A stretch of DNA of 64,000 bases from Lachnospiraceae bacterium NK4A179 (GCA_000421045.1 ATWC01000004.1:62001-126000), one strand, 5' to 3'. Positions 34,722 to 42,964 are shown, counted from the first letter of the stretch. Made by a program: numbers and translations. Notes: a model not told the origin generated them from the sequence alone.

Positions 34722-35438
34722 ATGGATATAGCAAAATCTATAAAAGAACTGAGAGAAAGTACAGGGATGTCACGTAAGGAGTTTTCAGAGCATACGGGCA
34801 TCCCTGTTCGTACATTGGAAGACTGGGAAGCGGGGCGGAGGACTCCACCGGAATATATCCCGAGGCTGTTGGCATATCAGATAAAATTTGAGGGGATTTT
34901 TGCTGAAAAAAAGAAAGCAAAAAATAAGATTGACATTGTTACTGATCCGGATGGGAACAAAATAGTCTTGATTAATGACATTTTATTTAAGTCAAGAAGA
35001 TCGATTAATTGGGATGATATAGAACAGATATTAATGCACTATATCGGGGAATACTATGAGATTGCCGAAACTGCAGAAAAGGTATATATAGGATCAGATT
35101 TTCCGGATGAGTTTACACATTCAAAATATACAAAAGCTATTAGAGGTGCAAATGAGAAGGCAAAGGCTAATGTGATAACTGCAATTGGTGAATTAATACA
35201 AATTTCAGATAAGAAGGCAGAATTCCCTGACTATGGCAACCGTCATGGTAATAAAGCAAAAAACGGATGGTATCGATATGATACAAGGTTTGGGATTCCG
35301 GTTTATAGTGAAGTTGGTGAAATTGAGAGATACAATATTTTCAGAGCAAGAATGCTGGTTCGATGTGATGCGAATGGTAAATTATTTCTGTATGATATTG
35401 TGCAAATAAAAAAAGAAACGAGCACGCCGCTTGAGTAA
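34722..35438 (+). CDS. XRE helix-turn-helix protein fused to a phage-polyvalent/toxin-like C-terminal domain (copy 2)
   Basis: A 238-residue paralog of the protein at 31826. The first 60 residues match copy 1 at about 50 positions (LRESTGMSRKEFSEHTGIP, LEDWEAGRRTPPEY), whereas the C-terminal domain is only about half identical but keeps AKNGWYRYDTRFGIPVY, GEIERYNIFRARMLVR and the LFLYDIVQIKKETSTPLE end. The start is fixed by the gaggt site 7-10 bases upstream. A seven-A tract near the 3' end puts the stop earlier than in copy 1; the shifted frame continues as LSKKLYGRKL. DNA binding through the HTH is well supported, the activity of the C-terminal domain is not. Confidence 0.75.
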   Translation: MDIAKSIKELRESTGMSRKEFSEHTGIPVRTLEDWEAGRRTPPEYIPRLLAYQIKFEGIFAEKKKAKNKIDIVTDPDGNKIVLINDILFKSRRSINWDDIEQILMHYIGEYYEIAETAEKVYIGSDFPDEFTHSKYTKAIRGANEKAKANVITAIGELIQISDKKAEFPDYGNRHGNKAKNGWYRYDTRFGIPVYSEVGEIERYNIFRARMLVRCDANGKLFLYDIVQIKKETSTPLE

Positions 35439-35851
35439 AAAACTGTACGGTAGAAAACTTCGCTTCTTTGGACATATGGTACAACATAATCTTTAGAATG
35501 TCAACGCAGAAATGTCAGTCATGGATGATTACGAGGCGCTTTGGACAGATTATCCTAATTACAGAATTAGACATTACGGTGATAATGTGTGGTCGAGAAT
35601 GAGGAAAATCCGGGAGGAAGTGTATGTCTGATCCCGAGGGAAAGTGGATAATCAATGAAAATGACGTCGAGACCATCGCGTTGATCGAAAGGGTCAGAAA
35701 TATGATATTTTAGACATAAAAAAAGAAACGAGCAACCCGATTGAGCCGTAAGGCTGTACACGACAAAAAACCCATTTCCTTTGCAAGAATAGTACTATGG
35801 CAAAGGAAAAAAGTCAATCCGAATAATGAAAAATACAAGGAGAATTATTAT
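35439..35851 (+). pseudogene. Decayed region with a third C-terminal end of the XRE-fusion family
   Basis: No intact gene is seen here. 35498-35631 can encode a 39-aa frame (from 35512, DDYEALWTDYPNYRIRHYG) without a clear ribosome site. 35632-35714 encodes KWIINENDVETIALIE, whose relative is found at 36378-36460. From about 35701 the sequence matches the 3' ends of the two XRE fusions (YDILDIKKETSNPIEP, and in the shifted frame SRKAVHDKKPISF), followed by the same kind of downstream start region as after copy 1. It is the 3' remnant of a third family member. Confidence 0.6.
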
Positions 35852-36370
35852 TTGATCAAAATTGAATTATTATCAGAAACTAATTTTAGTTTGGGATCAT
35901 TGGATTCATATAACAGAAAACAGGATGTAAATAAGGTATATCGCAGAATAGACGGAGAATATGCATTGGTAGAATGCAAATATACCGAAGATTGGGATCT
36001 GAACAAAAAGCGTTCTGTAGCAAAGAGAATATGCAGTGATGAATATATCACATACATTGCATTGGACAATGATAAAGTGGTCGGCTTTATAGGACTGTTA
36101 TGGAAACTTCGTGGTCCGTACATGATTCTTGATATGATGCAGGTATCTTCTGAATGCAGAGGACAGGGGATTGGCAGACAATTATTTGAAGCGGGAAAAG
36201 CAGAAGCCAGAAAAGCCGGTGCGCAGGCTTTGTATATATCTGCCTGTTCTTCTGAAGAGACGATTGCATTTTACAGAGCCATGGGAAGTGACCTGACAAG
36301 TAATCCTATAAAAGAAATTGCGGAAGAAGAACCGTTTGACCTTCAGATGATTTGTCCTGTGAAAGATTAA
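35852..36370 (+). CDS. GNAT-family N-acetyltransferase
   Basis: A 172-residue acetyltransferase. The acetyl-CoA loop is VSSECRGQGIGRQLF, preceded by a beta strand YMILDMMQ; the motif B segment ETIAFYRAMGSDL is near the end. I place the start at TTG 35852, nine bases after an aaggag site; the frame extends upstream to 35741 only through the remnant of the XRE-fusion family. Some similar acetyltransferases (streptothricin-acetyltransferase-like) give antibiotic resistance, but the substrate here is not known. The gene is isolated within remnants and ends just before a REP-like sequence. Confidence 0.75.
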   Translation: MIKIELLSETNFSLGSLDSYNRKQDVNKVYRRIDGEYALVECKYTEDWDLNKKRSVAKRICSDEYITYIALDNDKVVGFIGLLWKLRGPYMILDMMQVSSECRGQGIGRQLFEAGKAEARKAGAQALYISACSSEETIAFYRAMGSDLTSNPIKEIAEEEPFDLQMICPVKD

Positions 36371-36377
36371 AGTCGTA

Positions 36378-36462
36378 CTATAAGTGGTTAATCAACGAAA
36401 ACTACGTTGAAACAGTCGCGCTTCTTAAACGAAACTGCCCCATCGGGGACGGGAATTAAGAG
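36378..36462 (+). pseudogene. Gene-end remnant joined to a REP-like sequence
   Basis: Encodes YYKWLINENYVETVALLKRNC and then runs into CGGGGACGGG (36444-36453). The peptide is a relative of the one at 35637-35714 (KWIINENDVETIALIE) and recalls the extreme C-terminus of RlmD-type methyltransferases. Both are without starts. Confidence 0.4.
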
Positions 36463-36469
36463 AACTCAC

Positions 36470-36504
36470 AGCTGCTGATGTGTAAAAACATCGGCAGCTT
36501 TTTT
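36470..36504 (+). terminator. Rho-independent terminator
   Basis: AGCTGCTGATGT (36470-36481) pairs with ACATCGGCAGCT (36488-36499), one G-U pair, followed by a run of T. It ends transcription from the GNAT gene region. Confidence 0.85.
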
Positions 36505-36525
36505 GTTGCTGAAAGAAAAAAATGC

Positions 36526-36582
36526 TTGATTATTCTTTAGCAAAGCATTATAGTATCAATTAGATATATCAAATAGATATAT
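36526..36582 (+). promoter_or_regulatory. PadR promoter and likely operator
   Basis: TTGATT (36526-36531) and TATAGT (36549-36554) are 17 bases apart. Just downstream is a doubled AGATATAT element within an AT-rich stretch (about 36562-36582), placed between the start point and the aaggag ribosome site; a plausible site for the PadR protein. Confidence 0.6.
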
Positions 36583-36594
36583 AAGGAGAATGAT

Positions 36595-37143
36595 ATGGCA
36601 CGTGAAAGAAAAATAGATATGGTGATTTTGGGACTGCTCAATCATGAGGATCTAACCGGATATGATATAAAAAAGCGGATCGATGGAGCGATCGGTTTCT
36701 TCTGGAAGGGAAGTTTCGGAAACATATATCCGGCTCTGAAGGATATGGAAAGTGGTGGGATGATCACAAAGAGTGATACATCTGTGGGTGGACGCGAAAA
36801 GACCTCTTACCATATCACACAGAGCGGAAGGAAAGCGCTTAAAGACTGGCTCAAAGAAGAGCAGGTGAGCAATGAGCTTAAATATGAGACGATACTGAAA
36901 CTGTTTTTTGGCGGAGCTGAAAGCAGAGATACTTCGATCCATAACATAGAAGTATTTGAGGAACAGATACAGAAAGATCTGAAACTGCTGAAGACATATA
37001 GTGAGATCTTGAAGAAAGCATCAGGTGAGGAGGATCATATTTATTATCTACTTTCGGTTTCCTTTGGGATCGAAACTTATGAGGCGTATCTGAAATGGTG
37101 TGCAAAGGCAAAAAAAAAGCTGAAGCAAAGAGGCGGAAAATGA
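36595..37143 (+). CDS. PadR-family transcriptional regulator
   Basis: A 182-residue regulator with the N-terminal winged helix of PadR proteins: DMVILGLLNHEDLTGYDIKK, NIYPALKDMESGGMI and TSYHITQSGRKAL. The C-terminal half (about 95-180) is the helical dimerisation domain (PadR subfamily with Vir-type C-terminus). It has a strong aaggag site. The alpha/beta hydrolase gene begins four bases after the stop, so the pair is a regulator-target operon. PadR proteins usually repress their own operon and respond to phenolics, drugs or other small molecules; the ligand here is unknown. Confidence 0.88.
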   Translation: MARERKIDMVILGLLNHEDLTGYDIKKRIDGAIGFFWKGSFGNIYPALKDMESGGMITKSDTSVGGREKTSYHITQSGRKALKDWLKEEQVSNELKYETILKLFFGGAESRDTSIHNIEVFEEQIQKDLKLLKTYSEILKKASGEEDHIYYLLSVSFGIETYEAYLKWCAKAKKKLKQRGGK

Positions 37144-37147
37144 TCAT

Positions 37148-37939
37148 ATGAGGAAGAAAAAAGTGAATATTGCATATATTGTACTGAAAATTATAATGTT
37201 TGTATTGATCGCATTTTTTGCGACGGATGCGATCATGCAGTATATTTCCTATTCCTTTTATAAGGGAGACAGACAACTGAAGGAAGTTACTTATGAGCCT
37301 GCAGAGATTCAGTTCAATGATTCCTTATATGGATACGGATATAATTTGGATGCGGATGCCGACAAGGTGATCCTCTTTTTTGGCGGTTCTATGTATATTG
37401 CTTATAATACCGTGGGAATGTATGGTGGTCAGTTTGATTGTCCTTTTCTTTCGGTAGATTATTATGGAACGCAAAAAAGCAAAGGGAAAATGAACCTGCG
37501 AACAATGCAGGAGGCTGCGGAAGAATTGTATGATCATGCTGCGAAGATGTATCCGGGCAGAGATATTTATGTTTTCGGTCATAGTTATGGATGTGGAATG
37601 GCAGCTTATCTGGCAAGTGTCAGGGAGTGTAAGCATCTTGTCCTGGCATCCGGATATCGGACAAGTGCGGATATGTATAACAAGATAATTCCGATATTCT
37701 TTGGCCCGCTGCAGGTATTTATAAAGAACAATATCAGAGTGGATCAATATGCAAAGAATACGAACTGTCCGGTTACGGTTATAGGATCAGATTCGGATAC
37801 TACACTCGATGCGGACATGCAGCAGAAACTGGCAGATTGCTATACGGAAGCAGAGTGTAAGATCTTTCACGGAATAAAACATGAAGATTATTTTATAAAG
37901 GATGAGGTGGTAAGATTTGTCAAAAACAGTGTTTTTTGA
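37148..37939 (+). CDS. Membrane-anchored alpha/beta hydrolase
   Basis: A 263-residue protein with an N-terminal transmembrane helix (about 8-30) and an alpha/beta hydrolase domain. The nucleophile elbow is FGHSYGCG near residue 145, an acidic residue follows IGSDSD, and the catalytic His is probably in FHGIKHEDY. It resembles YfhR/BEM46-type esterases. The active site is likely outside the membrane. It is co-transcribed with PadR. The stop is followed by a REP-like sequence. Confidence 0.78.
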   Translation: MRKKKVNIAYIVLKIIMFVLIAFFATDAIMQYISYSFYKGDRQLKEVTYEPAEIQFNDSLYGYGYNLDADADKVILFFGGSMYIAYNTVGMYGGQFDCPFLSVDYYGTQKSKGKMNLRTMQEAAEELYDHAAKMYPGRDIYVFGHSYGCGMAAYLASVRECKHLVLASGYRTSADMYNKIIPIFFGPLQVFIKNNIRVDQYAKNTNCPVTVIGSDSDTTLDADMQQKLADCYTEAECKIFHGIKHEDYFIKDEVVRFVKNSVF

Positions 37940-37946
37940 GCCTTTA

Positions 37947-37963
37947 ACCCCGTCCCCAAGGGT
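37947..37963 (-). repeat. REP-like GGGGACGGGG element
   Basis: ACCCCGTCCCCAAGGGT is the reverse complement of the repeated ACCCTTGGGGACGGGGT core found in the large palindrome at 43010-43110. It lies between the hydrolase stop and the beta-galactosidase ribosome site. Confidence 0.75.
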
Positions 37964-37986
37964 GCAAAAGAAAGGAACGGAGTGAA

Positions 37987-40476
37987 ATGAAACAGATCGA
38001 TCTTGACGAAAAATGGACATTCAGAAGAGGCTTTATCGATTCTCTTGCGATGCTGGAAGAAACGTCGGGTGAAGAGGTAAACCTTCCGCATGATGGAATG
38101 ATAGGGACCGCTGTGAGAAAGGAAGCACCGGCTGCGTCTGACAGCGGCTATTTCGTGGGGGATGTGACGAATTATGTGAAATATGTGATGATCCCGAAGG
38201 AATGGGAGAATGAGTGCGTCGGACTTCGTTTCGATGGCGCCATGATGAATGCGACGGTGGAGGTAAACGGCTGCAAGGCAGGCAGCAGGCATTACGGATA
38301 TGTGCCTTTTTATGTGGATATCACGGATCTGGTGACTTTTGGCGAAGAGAACAGGATCATGGTCACCGTAAATACCAGCATGTATGTGAACTGCCGCTGG
38401 TATACGGGGTCCGGTCTGTATCGTGGCGTCCGTCTCTGCCATGGACCGCGACTCCATATCGCAGATGACGGTGTGTTCGCCAGGACGAAGGAAGTGGCGG
38501 ACGGTTATGCTTTTCTGGAGTACGAGGTGGAAGTAGCAAATGAAACCCCGGAAAACAGGCTTGCGGAAGTGAAAGTGAGTCTGGTAGAAGAGGGCAGCGA
38601 TAAGGTTGTAGACAGCGTGAAGCGCGTTATCCGTATCAATGCGGGAAAGAATGAAACGGCAAGGTTAACCATGAATGTGCAGGATCCAAAGCTCTGGGAT
38701 GTGGAAAAGCCGGATCTGTACATGGTCAAAGTGACGTTAACAAATCTCGGTGTCTACAGGACTCATTTTATCGAGGATGAAGAGAAAACCGTTGATGAAG
38801 CATCTACGCTTTTCGGTATACGTACCATCACTGCCGATGCAGTCAGAGGCCTTAGGATCAACGGAAAAACAGTAAAGCTTAAGGGCGGATGCGTTCATCA
38901 TGACAACGGTCTGCTGGGCGCTGTATCCCTTTACGAGTCGGAAGCAAGAAAGGTGCGAAAGCTGAAGGAGGTCGGCTTTAATGCAATCCGTACCGCGCAT
39001 AATCCGCCTTCCGCAGCAATGATCGAAGCTTGTGACAGACTGGGCATGTACGTATTTGATGAAGCCTTTGATACATGGGGGATCGCAAAACGCGGAGGTG
39101 ATTACAGCCATTTCTTTGCAACGGATTGGGAGCAGGACCTGACTGCATTTGTAAAGAGAGACCGAAACCATCCCTGTGTTATCATCTGGTCCACCGGAAA
39201 CGAGATTCCGGAGAGAGGCGGCTTGAATAACGGTTATACGCTGGCAACGCAGTTGGCGGAGACTATCCGCAAAAATGACGGGACCAGACCGGTCAGCAAC
39301 GGGATCTGCTCGCTTTGGAGCGGCCTGGATGATGCGCTGATCAAAGGGCGGAGTCAGGAACAGAATTCTGCGGAAGGTCTGTATGAAAGAAAATGGGAGG
39401 AGATCACGGAGCCATTTACGAATGGTCTTGATATTGTGGGCTACAATTACATGGAAGATCTTTATGAGCGTGATCACGAGATGTTCCCGGAGCGCGTGAT
39501 GCTGGGTTCGGAGAATTTCGCCGTCCAGATCGGTTTCCGCTGGCCGCTTGTTGAAAAGCTCCCCTATGCGATCGGAGATTTTACCTGGACTGCCTGGGAC
39601 TACCTTGGGGAGGCCGGGATCGGCAAGGCTGTTTATGTGGACGAAACAGATCCGTTAGTAGAGAAAGGCTCCTGGTCTTTGATGCCGCCGTCAGGTTCAC
39701 CTTATCCCTGGAGAACGTCCAATGACGCCGACTTTGATATCACCGGAAACATGATGGCCCAGGGAGCTTACAGGAGCGTGGTCTGGGGAAGTAAGAAAAC
39801 GCATCTGTTTTCCATGCATCCGGATAGTTTCGGCAAGATCGAAATGATGACGATGTGGGGCTTTCCGGGAGTGTTTAAAAGCTGGAATTATGCCGGTTTT
39901 GAAAACCATGAAGTCAAACTGGTGGTCTATTCCAATGCAGAAGAAGTGGAAGTGATCGTAAATGGAAAATCACTTGGAAGAAAGCCCGTATGCATGGAGC
40001 GCCCCATGCCTGATTCGGTAAGCTTTGATACGGTATATGAGCCGGGAACGGTGGAAGCGATAAGTTATGCCGGAGGCAGGGAAGTGAGCAGGGATCGTCT
40101 TGTTACGGCGGGAGATGCAGCTGCCCTCAGACTCACGGTGGAAAAAAGCAGTATGAAGGCCGATGGCCATGATGTGAGTTATGTAATGATCGAGGTGGTG
40201 GATGATAAGGGCAATGTCCTTCCTGATGCAAAGCTGCCTTTAAGCGCGAAATTAAGTGAGGTAAAGGGATCAGGAGATGGCGATGCGGCATATCTGGCAG
40301 GATTTGGATCCGGCAATCCCGTGACTGAAGACAATTATACAGATGGGGAAACCACGAGCTTTAGAGGACGCGCTACGGCTGTCATCAGGTCCGGTTACCG
40401 GGAAGGAGAGGTGAGCCTCGAAATAACAGCTGAAGGACTTCCGCCTGTAAGTGCGACGATAGAAGTTATTTCGTGA
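37987..40476 (+). CDS. Glycoside hydrolase family 2 beta-galactosidase-like enzyme
   Basis: An 829-residue cytoplasmic enzyme (no signal peptide). N-terminal sugar-binding domain begins KWTFRRGF and has VNLPHDGMIG, then an immunoglobulin-like domain and a TIM barrel from about 290. Barrel signatures are GFNAIRTAHNPPS, the acid/base Glu in VIIWSTGNEIPERG and the nucleophile Glu in MLGSENFAVQ. C-terminal DUF4982-like and Ig-like domains follow. GH2 enzymes of this type act on beta-galactosides, or in some cases beta-glucuronides or beta-mannosides; the glycan cannot be assigned. ggagtgaa precedes the ATG. No transporter or regulator is adjacent. GC content is higher than in the flanking genes. 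Confidence 0.85.
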   Translation: MKQIDLDEKWTFRRGFIDSLAMLEETSGEEVNLPHDGMIGTAVRKEAPAASDSGYFVGDVTNYVKYVMIPKEWENECVGLRFDGAMMNATVEVNGCKAGSRHYGYVPFYVDITDLVTFGEENRIMVTVNTSMYVNCRWYTGSGLYRGVRLCHGPRLHIADDGVFARTKEVADGYAFLEYEVEVANETPENRLAEVKVSLVEEGSDKVVDSVKRVIRINAGKNETARLTMNVQDPKLWDVEKPDLYMVKVTLTNLGVYRTHFIEDEEKTVDEASTLFGIRTITADAVRGLRINGKTVKLKGGCVHHDNGLLGAVSLYESEARKVRKLKEVGFNAIRTAHNPPSAAMIEACDRLGMYVFDEAFDTWGIAKRGGDYSHFFATDWEQDLTAFVKRDRNHPCVIIWSTGNEIPERGGLNNGYTLATQLAETIRKNDGTRPVSNGICSLWSGLDDALIKGRSQEQNSAEGLYERKWEEITEPFTNGLDIVGYNYMEDLYERDHEMFPERVMLGSENFAVQIGFRWPLVEKLPYAIGDFTWTAWDYLGEAGIGKAVYVDETDPLVEKGSWSLMPPSGSPYPWRTSNDADFDITGNMMAQGAYRSVVWGSKKTHLFSMHPDSFGKIEMMTMWGFPGVFKSWNYAGFENHEVKLVVYSNAEEVEVIVNGKSLGRKPVCMERPMPDSVSFDTVYEPGTVEAISYAGGREVSRDRLVTAGDAAALRLTVEKSSMKADGHDVSYVMIEVVDDKGNVLPDAKLPLSAKLSEVKGSGDGDAAYLAGFGSGNPVTEDNYTDGETTSFRGRATAVIRSGYREGEVSLEITAEGLPPVSATIEVIS

Positions 40477-40501
40477 ACCTTTCTAAACTGGGTGAGCCTA
40501 T

Positions 40502-40510
40502 GGGGACGGA
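40502..40510 (+). repeat. Degenerate REP-like element
   Basis: GGGGACGGA, one base off the core GGGGACGGGG, 25 bases after the GH2 stop codon. Confidence 0.5.
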
Positions 40511-40529
40511 GTTAGTAGCTCATCAAACG

Positions 40530-40564
40530 GGGCTGTCTGCAACTGCAGGCAGCCCTGTTTTTTT
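40530..40564 (+). terminator. Rho-independent terminator after the GH2 gene
   Basis: GGGCTGTCTGCA (40530-40541) pairs with TGCAGGCAGCCC (40544-40555), one G-U pair; the loop opens the central pairs. Seven T follow. Confidence 0.85.
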
Positions 40565-40683
40565 GAGTGGCTCATTGCATCTTACCCGTCCATTGTGTAT
40601 TTCAGCTGATGAGCTATTGAAACTGTCAAGCCAAGCAGATATATTCTCACTAAAATAAAGAGTTTTGAGGAGGTAAATATATC

Positions 40684-42042
40684 ATGACAATGCTTTTGTG
40701 GACAGTTTTTATTGTTTCTGAAATAGGGCTTGCGATCTATGAGATAGCAGAAAATGCAACGAAGAAAGAGTGGACACTTAAAAGGTTGATCGTAAGTGGG
40801 GGTCAGATCGTTGTTTATCTGTTGATGCTCGCGCTTCCCGGAATTGACTTAAGCTTTCGATTTACAGGACTTATATTCATGCTGGTAATAAGGGCGCTTA
40901 TCGCAGGGGGCGTGTGGTTTATAAACCGAAGCAATGAAGATAAGAAGAAAAATCTTTGGATGATCCTTTCTGCGGTTTTGGGGGTAGTGTTGATCTCCAT
41001 GAGCATGATCCCTGCTTTTGTGTTTAAGGATTATAAAGGAAGGCCTGTATCCGGGCCTTATGAAGTTGCTGATAGCTCTGCTATACTTATTGATAAAACA
41101 AGGCTTGAGACAAATGAAAATGATGGCTCGTACAGGGAGGTCCCGGTTTATTTCTATTATCCTTCTGCTCTTAAGGATATTAAGGAACACTCGCTTCCGT
41201 TAGTCATATTCAGTCATGGAGCGTTCGGATACTATGAGAGCAATACATCCACTTATATGGAGCTTGCAAGTAACGGATATGTTGTTGTAAGCATTGAGCA
41301 TCCTTATCACTCCCTTTTTACAAAGGACACCACAGGTAAAACAATTATCGTTGATCCTGAATTCTTTACTACAGCCCTTGATGCGGGAAACAGAGGAGAA
41401 GCAGAAACATATAAGATTACAAGCAAGTGGATGGAAATAAGGGAGGCAGATATGAATTTTGCTCTCGATACTATCATAAAGGCATCGAAGGATTCAGCGT
41501 ATGATGATGCCTGGTTTTATACAGATGACAAAAAAGAAGAGATCAGTAATATACTTAAATGTGTGGACACTGAAAGGATCGGTCTGATGGGACATTCTCT
41601 TGGCGGAGCCACGGCGGTAAGCGTCGGCAGAAGAGAAGATGTCTCAGCAGTTATTGACTTTGACGGAACAATGCTTGGAGAGAATACAGGCATAGAGGAT
41701 GGGAGAATTCTTGTAAATGAGGATCCTTACGACACCCCATTACTTTGTTTTGATAACGAGAGCCACCATGCAGACAGAGTCATCGCACGGGAGGAAGGAT
41801 TAACTTATTCAAATAATGTCATATTAGATAACGCAAAAGATGGCTATTCCACGTATTTTGAAGGCTCCGCACATATGAACTATACGGATCTGCCGTTGTT
41901 TTCTCCTTTCTTAGCCAAGAATCTCGGGATGGGCAGCGTGGATCCGGAGTATTGCATAGACAAGGTTAACGAGATTACTCTCAGGTTTTATGATCATTAT
42001 CTAAAAGGGATCGGAGATTTTGAGGTTGATGAAAAATATTAA
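40684..42042 (+). CDS. PAF-acetylhydrolase-like membrane esterase
   Basis: A 452-residue protein with about four transmembrane helices in residues 5-110 and an alpha/beta hydrolase domain. The oxyanion region is VIFSHGAFGY, the nucleophile is in LMGHSLGGATA near residue 305, the acid in VIDFDGT, and the His in GSAHMNYTD. This order is that of platelet-activating-factor acetylhydrolase-like and dienelactone-hydrolase-like lipases. The hydrolase part is likely extracellular; the substrate is unknown. gaggagg precedes the ATG at 40684. Its 3' end overlaps the LytTR regulator by 14 bases, so the three genes to 42939 form an operon. Confidence 0.8.
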   Translation: MTMLLWTVFIVSEIGLAIYEIAENATKKEWTLKRLIVSGGQIVVYLLMLALPGIDLSFRFTGLIFMLVIRALIAGGVWFINRSNEDKKKNLWMILSAVLGVVLISMSMIPAFVFKDYKGRPVSGPYEVADSSAILIDKTRLETNENDGSYREVPVYFYYPSALKDIKEHSLPLVIFSHGAFGYYESNTSTYMELASNGYVVVSIEHPYHSLFTKDTTGKTIIVDPEFFTTALDAGNRGEAETYKITSKWMEIREADMNFALDTIIKASKDSAYDDAWFYTDDKKEEISNILKCVDTERIGLMGHSLGGATAVSVGRREDVSAVIDFDGTMLGENTGIEDGRILVNEDPYDTPLLCFDNESHHADRVIAREEGLTYSNNVILDNAKDGYSTYFEGSAHMNYTDLPLFSPFLAKNLGMGSVDPEYCIDKVNEITLRFYDHYLKGIGDFEVDEKY

Positions 42043-42496
42043 AAAGCCCATGGATGTAGAAGTAAAACTTATTCATCCTGAAGAAAATGAATATGTAAGG
42101 ATCGGATGTCACGAAATTGATGAGAGAGTAGAGGAGATCACCGGTTTTGTCAAATCAAGACAGGGAAATCTGGAGGGGATACTGAATGGTGAAGTTTTCA
42201 GTATTCCTATCGTTGATATCTATTATGCGGAATCTGTTGATGAAAAAACTTTTCTCTATCTTAAGGATGAAACTTACGAATCGAGAAAACGACTTTACGA
42301 ATTGGAGGAAGTGCTGGAACCACACCACTTTGTGAGGATATCCAAGTCTCTGGTCGTAAATCTTATGAAGATCGATTCGATCAAGCCATTTGTGAATGCA
42401 CGTTTTTTGTGCAAACTTAAAAATGGAGAGGAAATTATTATTTCGAGGAAGTATGTAAAAGACCTTAAGAATAAATTGAGAGGTGAGGACAGATGA
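42029..42496 (+). CDS. LytTR-domain DNA-binding regulator
   Basis: A 155-residue protein with a LytTR DNA-binding domain over about 55-150: IPIVDIYYAESVDEKTFLY, HHFVRISKSLVVNL and IISRKYVKDLK. There is no receiver domain, so it is a one-component regulator of the kind nearly always paired with a DUF3021 membrane protein, as here (ATGA overlap with the next gene). The start at 42029 overlaps the esterase gene; an ATG at 42050 is an alternative. The membrane partner probably controls its activity, as in known LytTR regulatory systems. Confidence 0.88.
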   Translation: MKNIKKPMDVEVKLIHPEENEYVRIGCHEIDERVEEITGFVKSRQGNLEGILNGEVFSIPIVDIYYAESVDEKTFLYLKDETYESRKRLYELEEVLEPHHFVRISKSLVVNLMKIDSIKPFVNARFLCKLKNGEEIIISRKYVKDLKNKLRGEDR

Positions 42497-42939
42497 AAGA
42501 ACATTTCAAAGAGAATTTCAGAAATTATTTTATAGTTGTTACCCTCATTAACCTTTTAATGCTTGTTACGGGAAAAATATTTGCTCCGGAGCAGAGGTTT
42601 GGATATGAAGTGTTTATTTATCCTCTTGTGTATGGGGCATTGGGGCTTATCCCCAGTATATTTTTCCCGGAGAAAAAAGAATGCTCAATGAAAGAATATG
42701 TGATACGTCAGATGATCGGGGCGATCATGACAGCGATTATTATTGACGGAGTCATCTTTACCGGAAAAGAAATGACAAAAGAATACATTGTTATCGCCTT
42801 AGTTAATGCAGTTGGTGTGTTTGTCATATACGCACTTGTAAACCTGATCACATGGGTACTGGACTCCAAAACAGCCCGAGAATTGAATGAAGAATTAACA
42901 GCATATCAGGAAAAACTGATCCCTCGGGGACGGGGTTAA
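42493..42939 (+). CDS. DUF3021-family membrane protein
   Basis: A 148-residue protein with four transmembrane helices (about 12-30, 40-58, 72-92, 98-120) and a short coiled cytoplasmic tail, the standard layout of DUF3021, the membrane inhibitor partner of LytTR regulators. The last codons, LIPRGRG and stop, are encoded by a REP-like sequence (ctcggggacggggttaa), so insertion of that element has replaced the native C-terminus. Confidence 0.8.
   Translation: MKEHFKENFRNYFIVVTLINLLMLVTGKIFAPEQRFGYEVFIYPLVYGALGLIPSIFFPEKKECSMKEYVIRQMIGAIMTAIIIDGVIFTGKEMTKEYIVIALVNAVGVFVIYALVNLITWVLDSKTARELNEELTAYQEKLIPRGRG
42926..42935 (+). repeat. REP-like element inside the DUF3021 3' end
   Basis: GGGGACGGGG followed by TTAA supplies the last three codons and stop of the DUF3021 gene. 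Confidence 0.75.
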
Positions 42940-42964
42940 GGGATCATATTCCGGGAGGTAGTTT

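Noticed and set aside
31700-36520. Complete integrated phage or ICE
   Set aside because: Despite phage-like domains there are no integrase, attachment repeats, tRNA target or structural genes; it is better described as a module hotspot with remnants.
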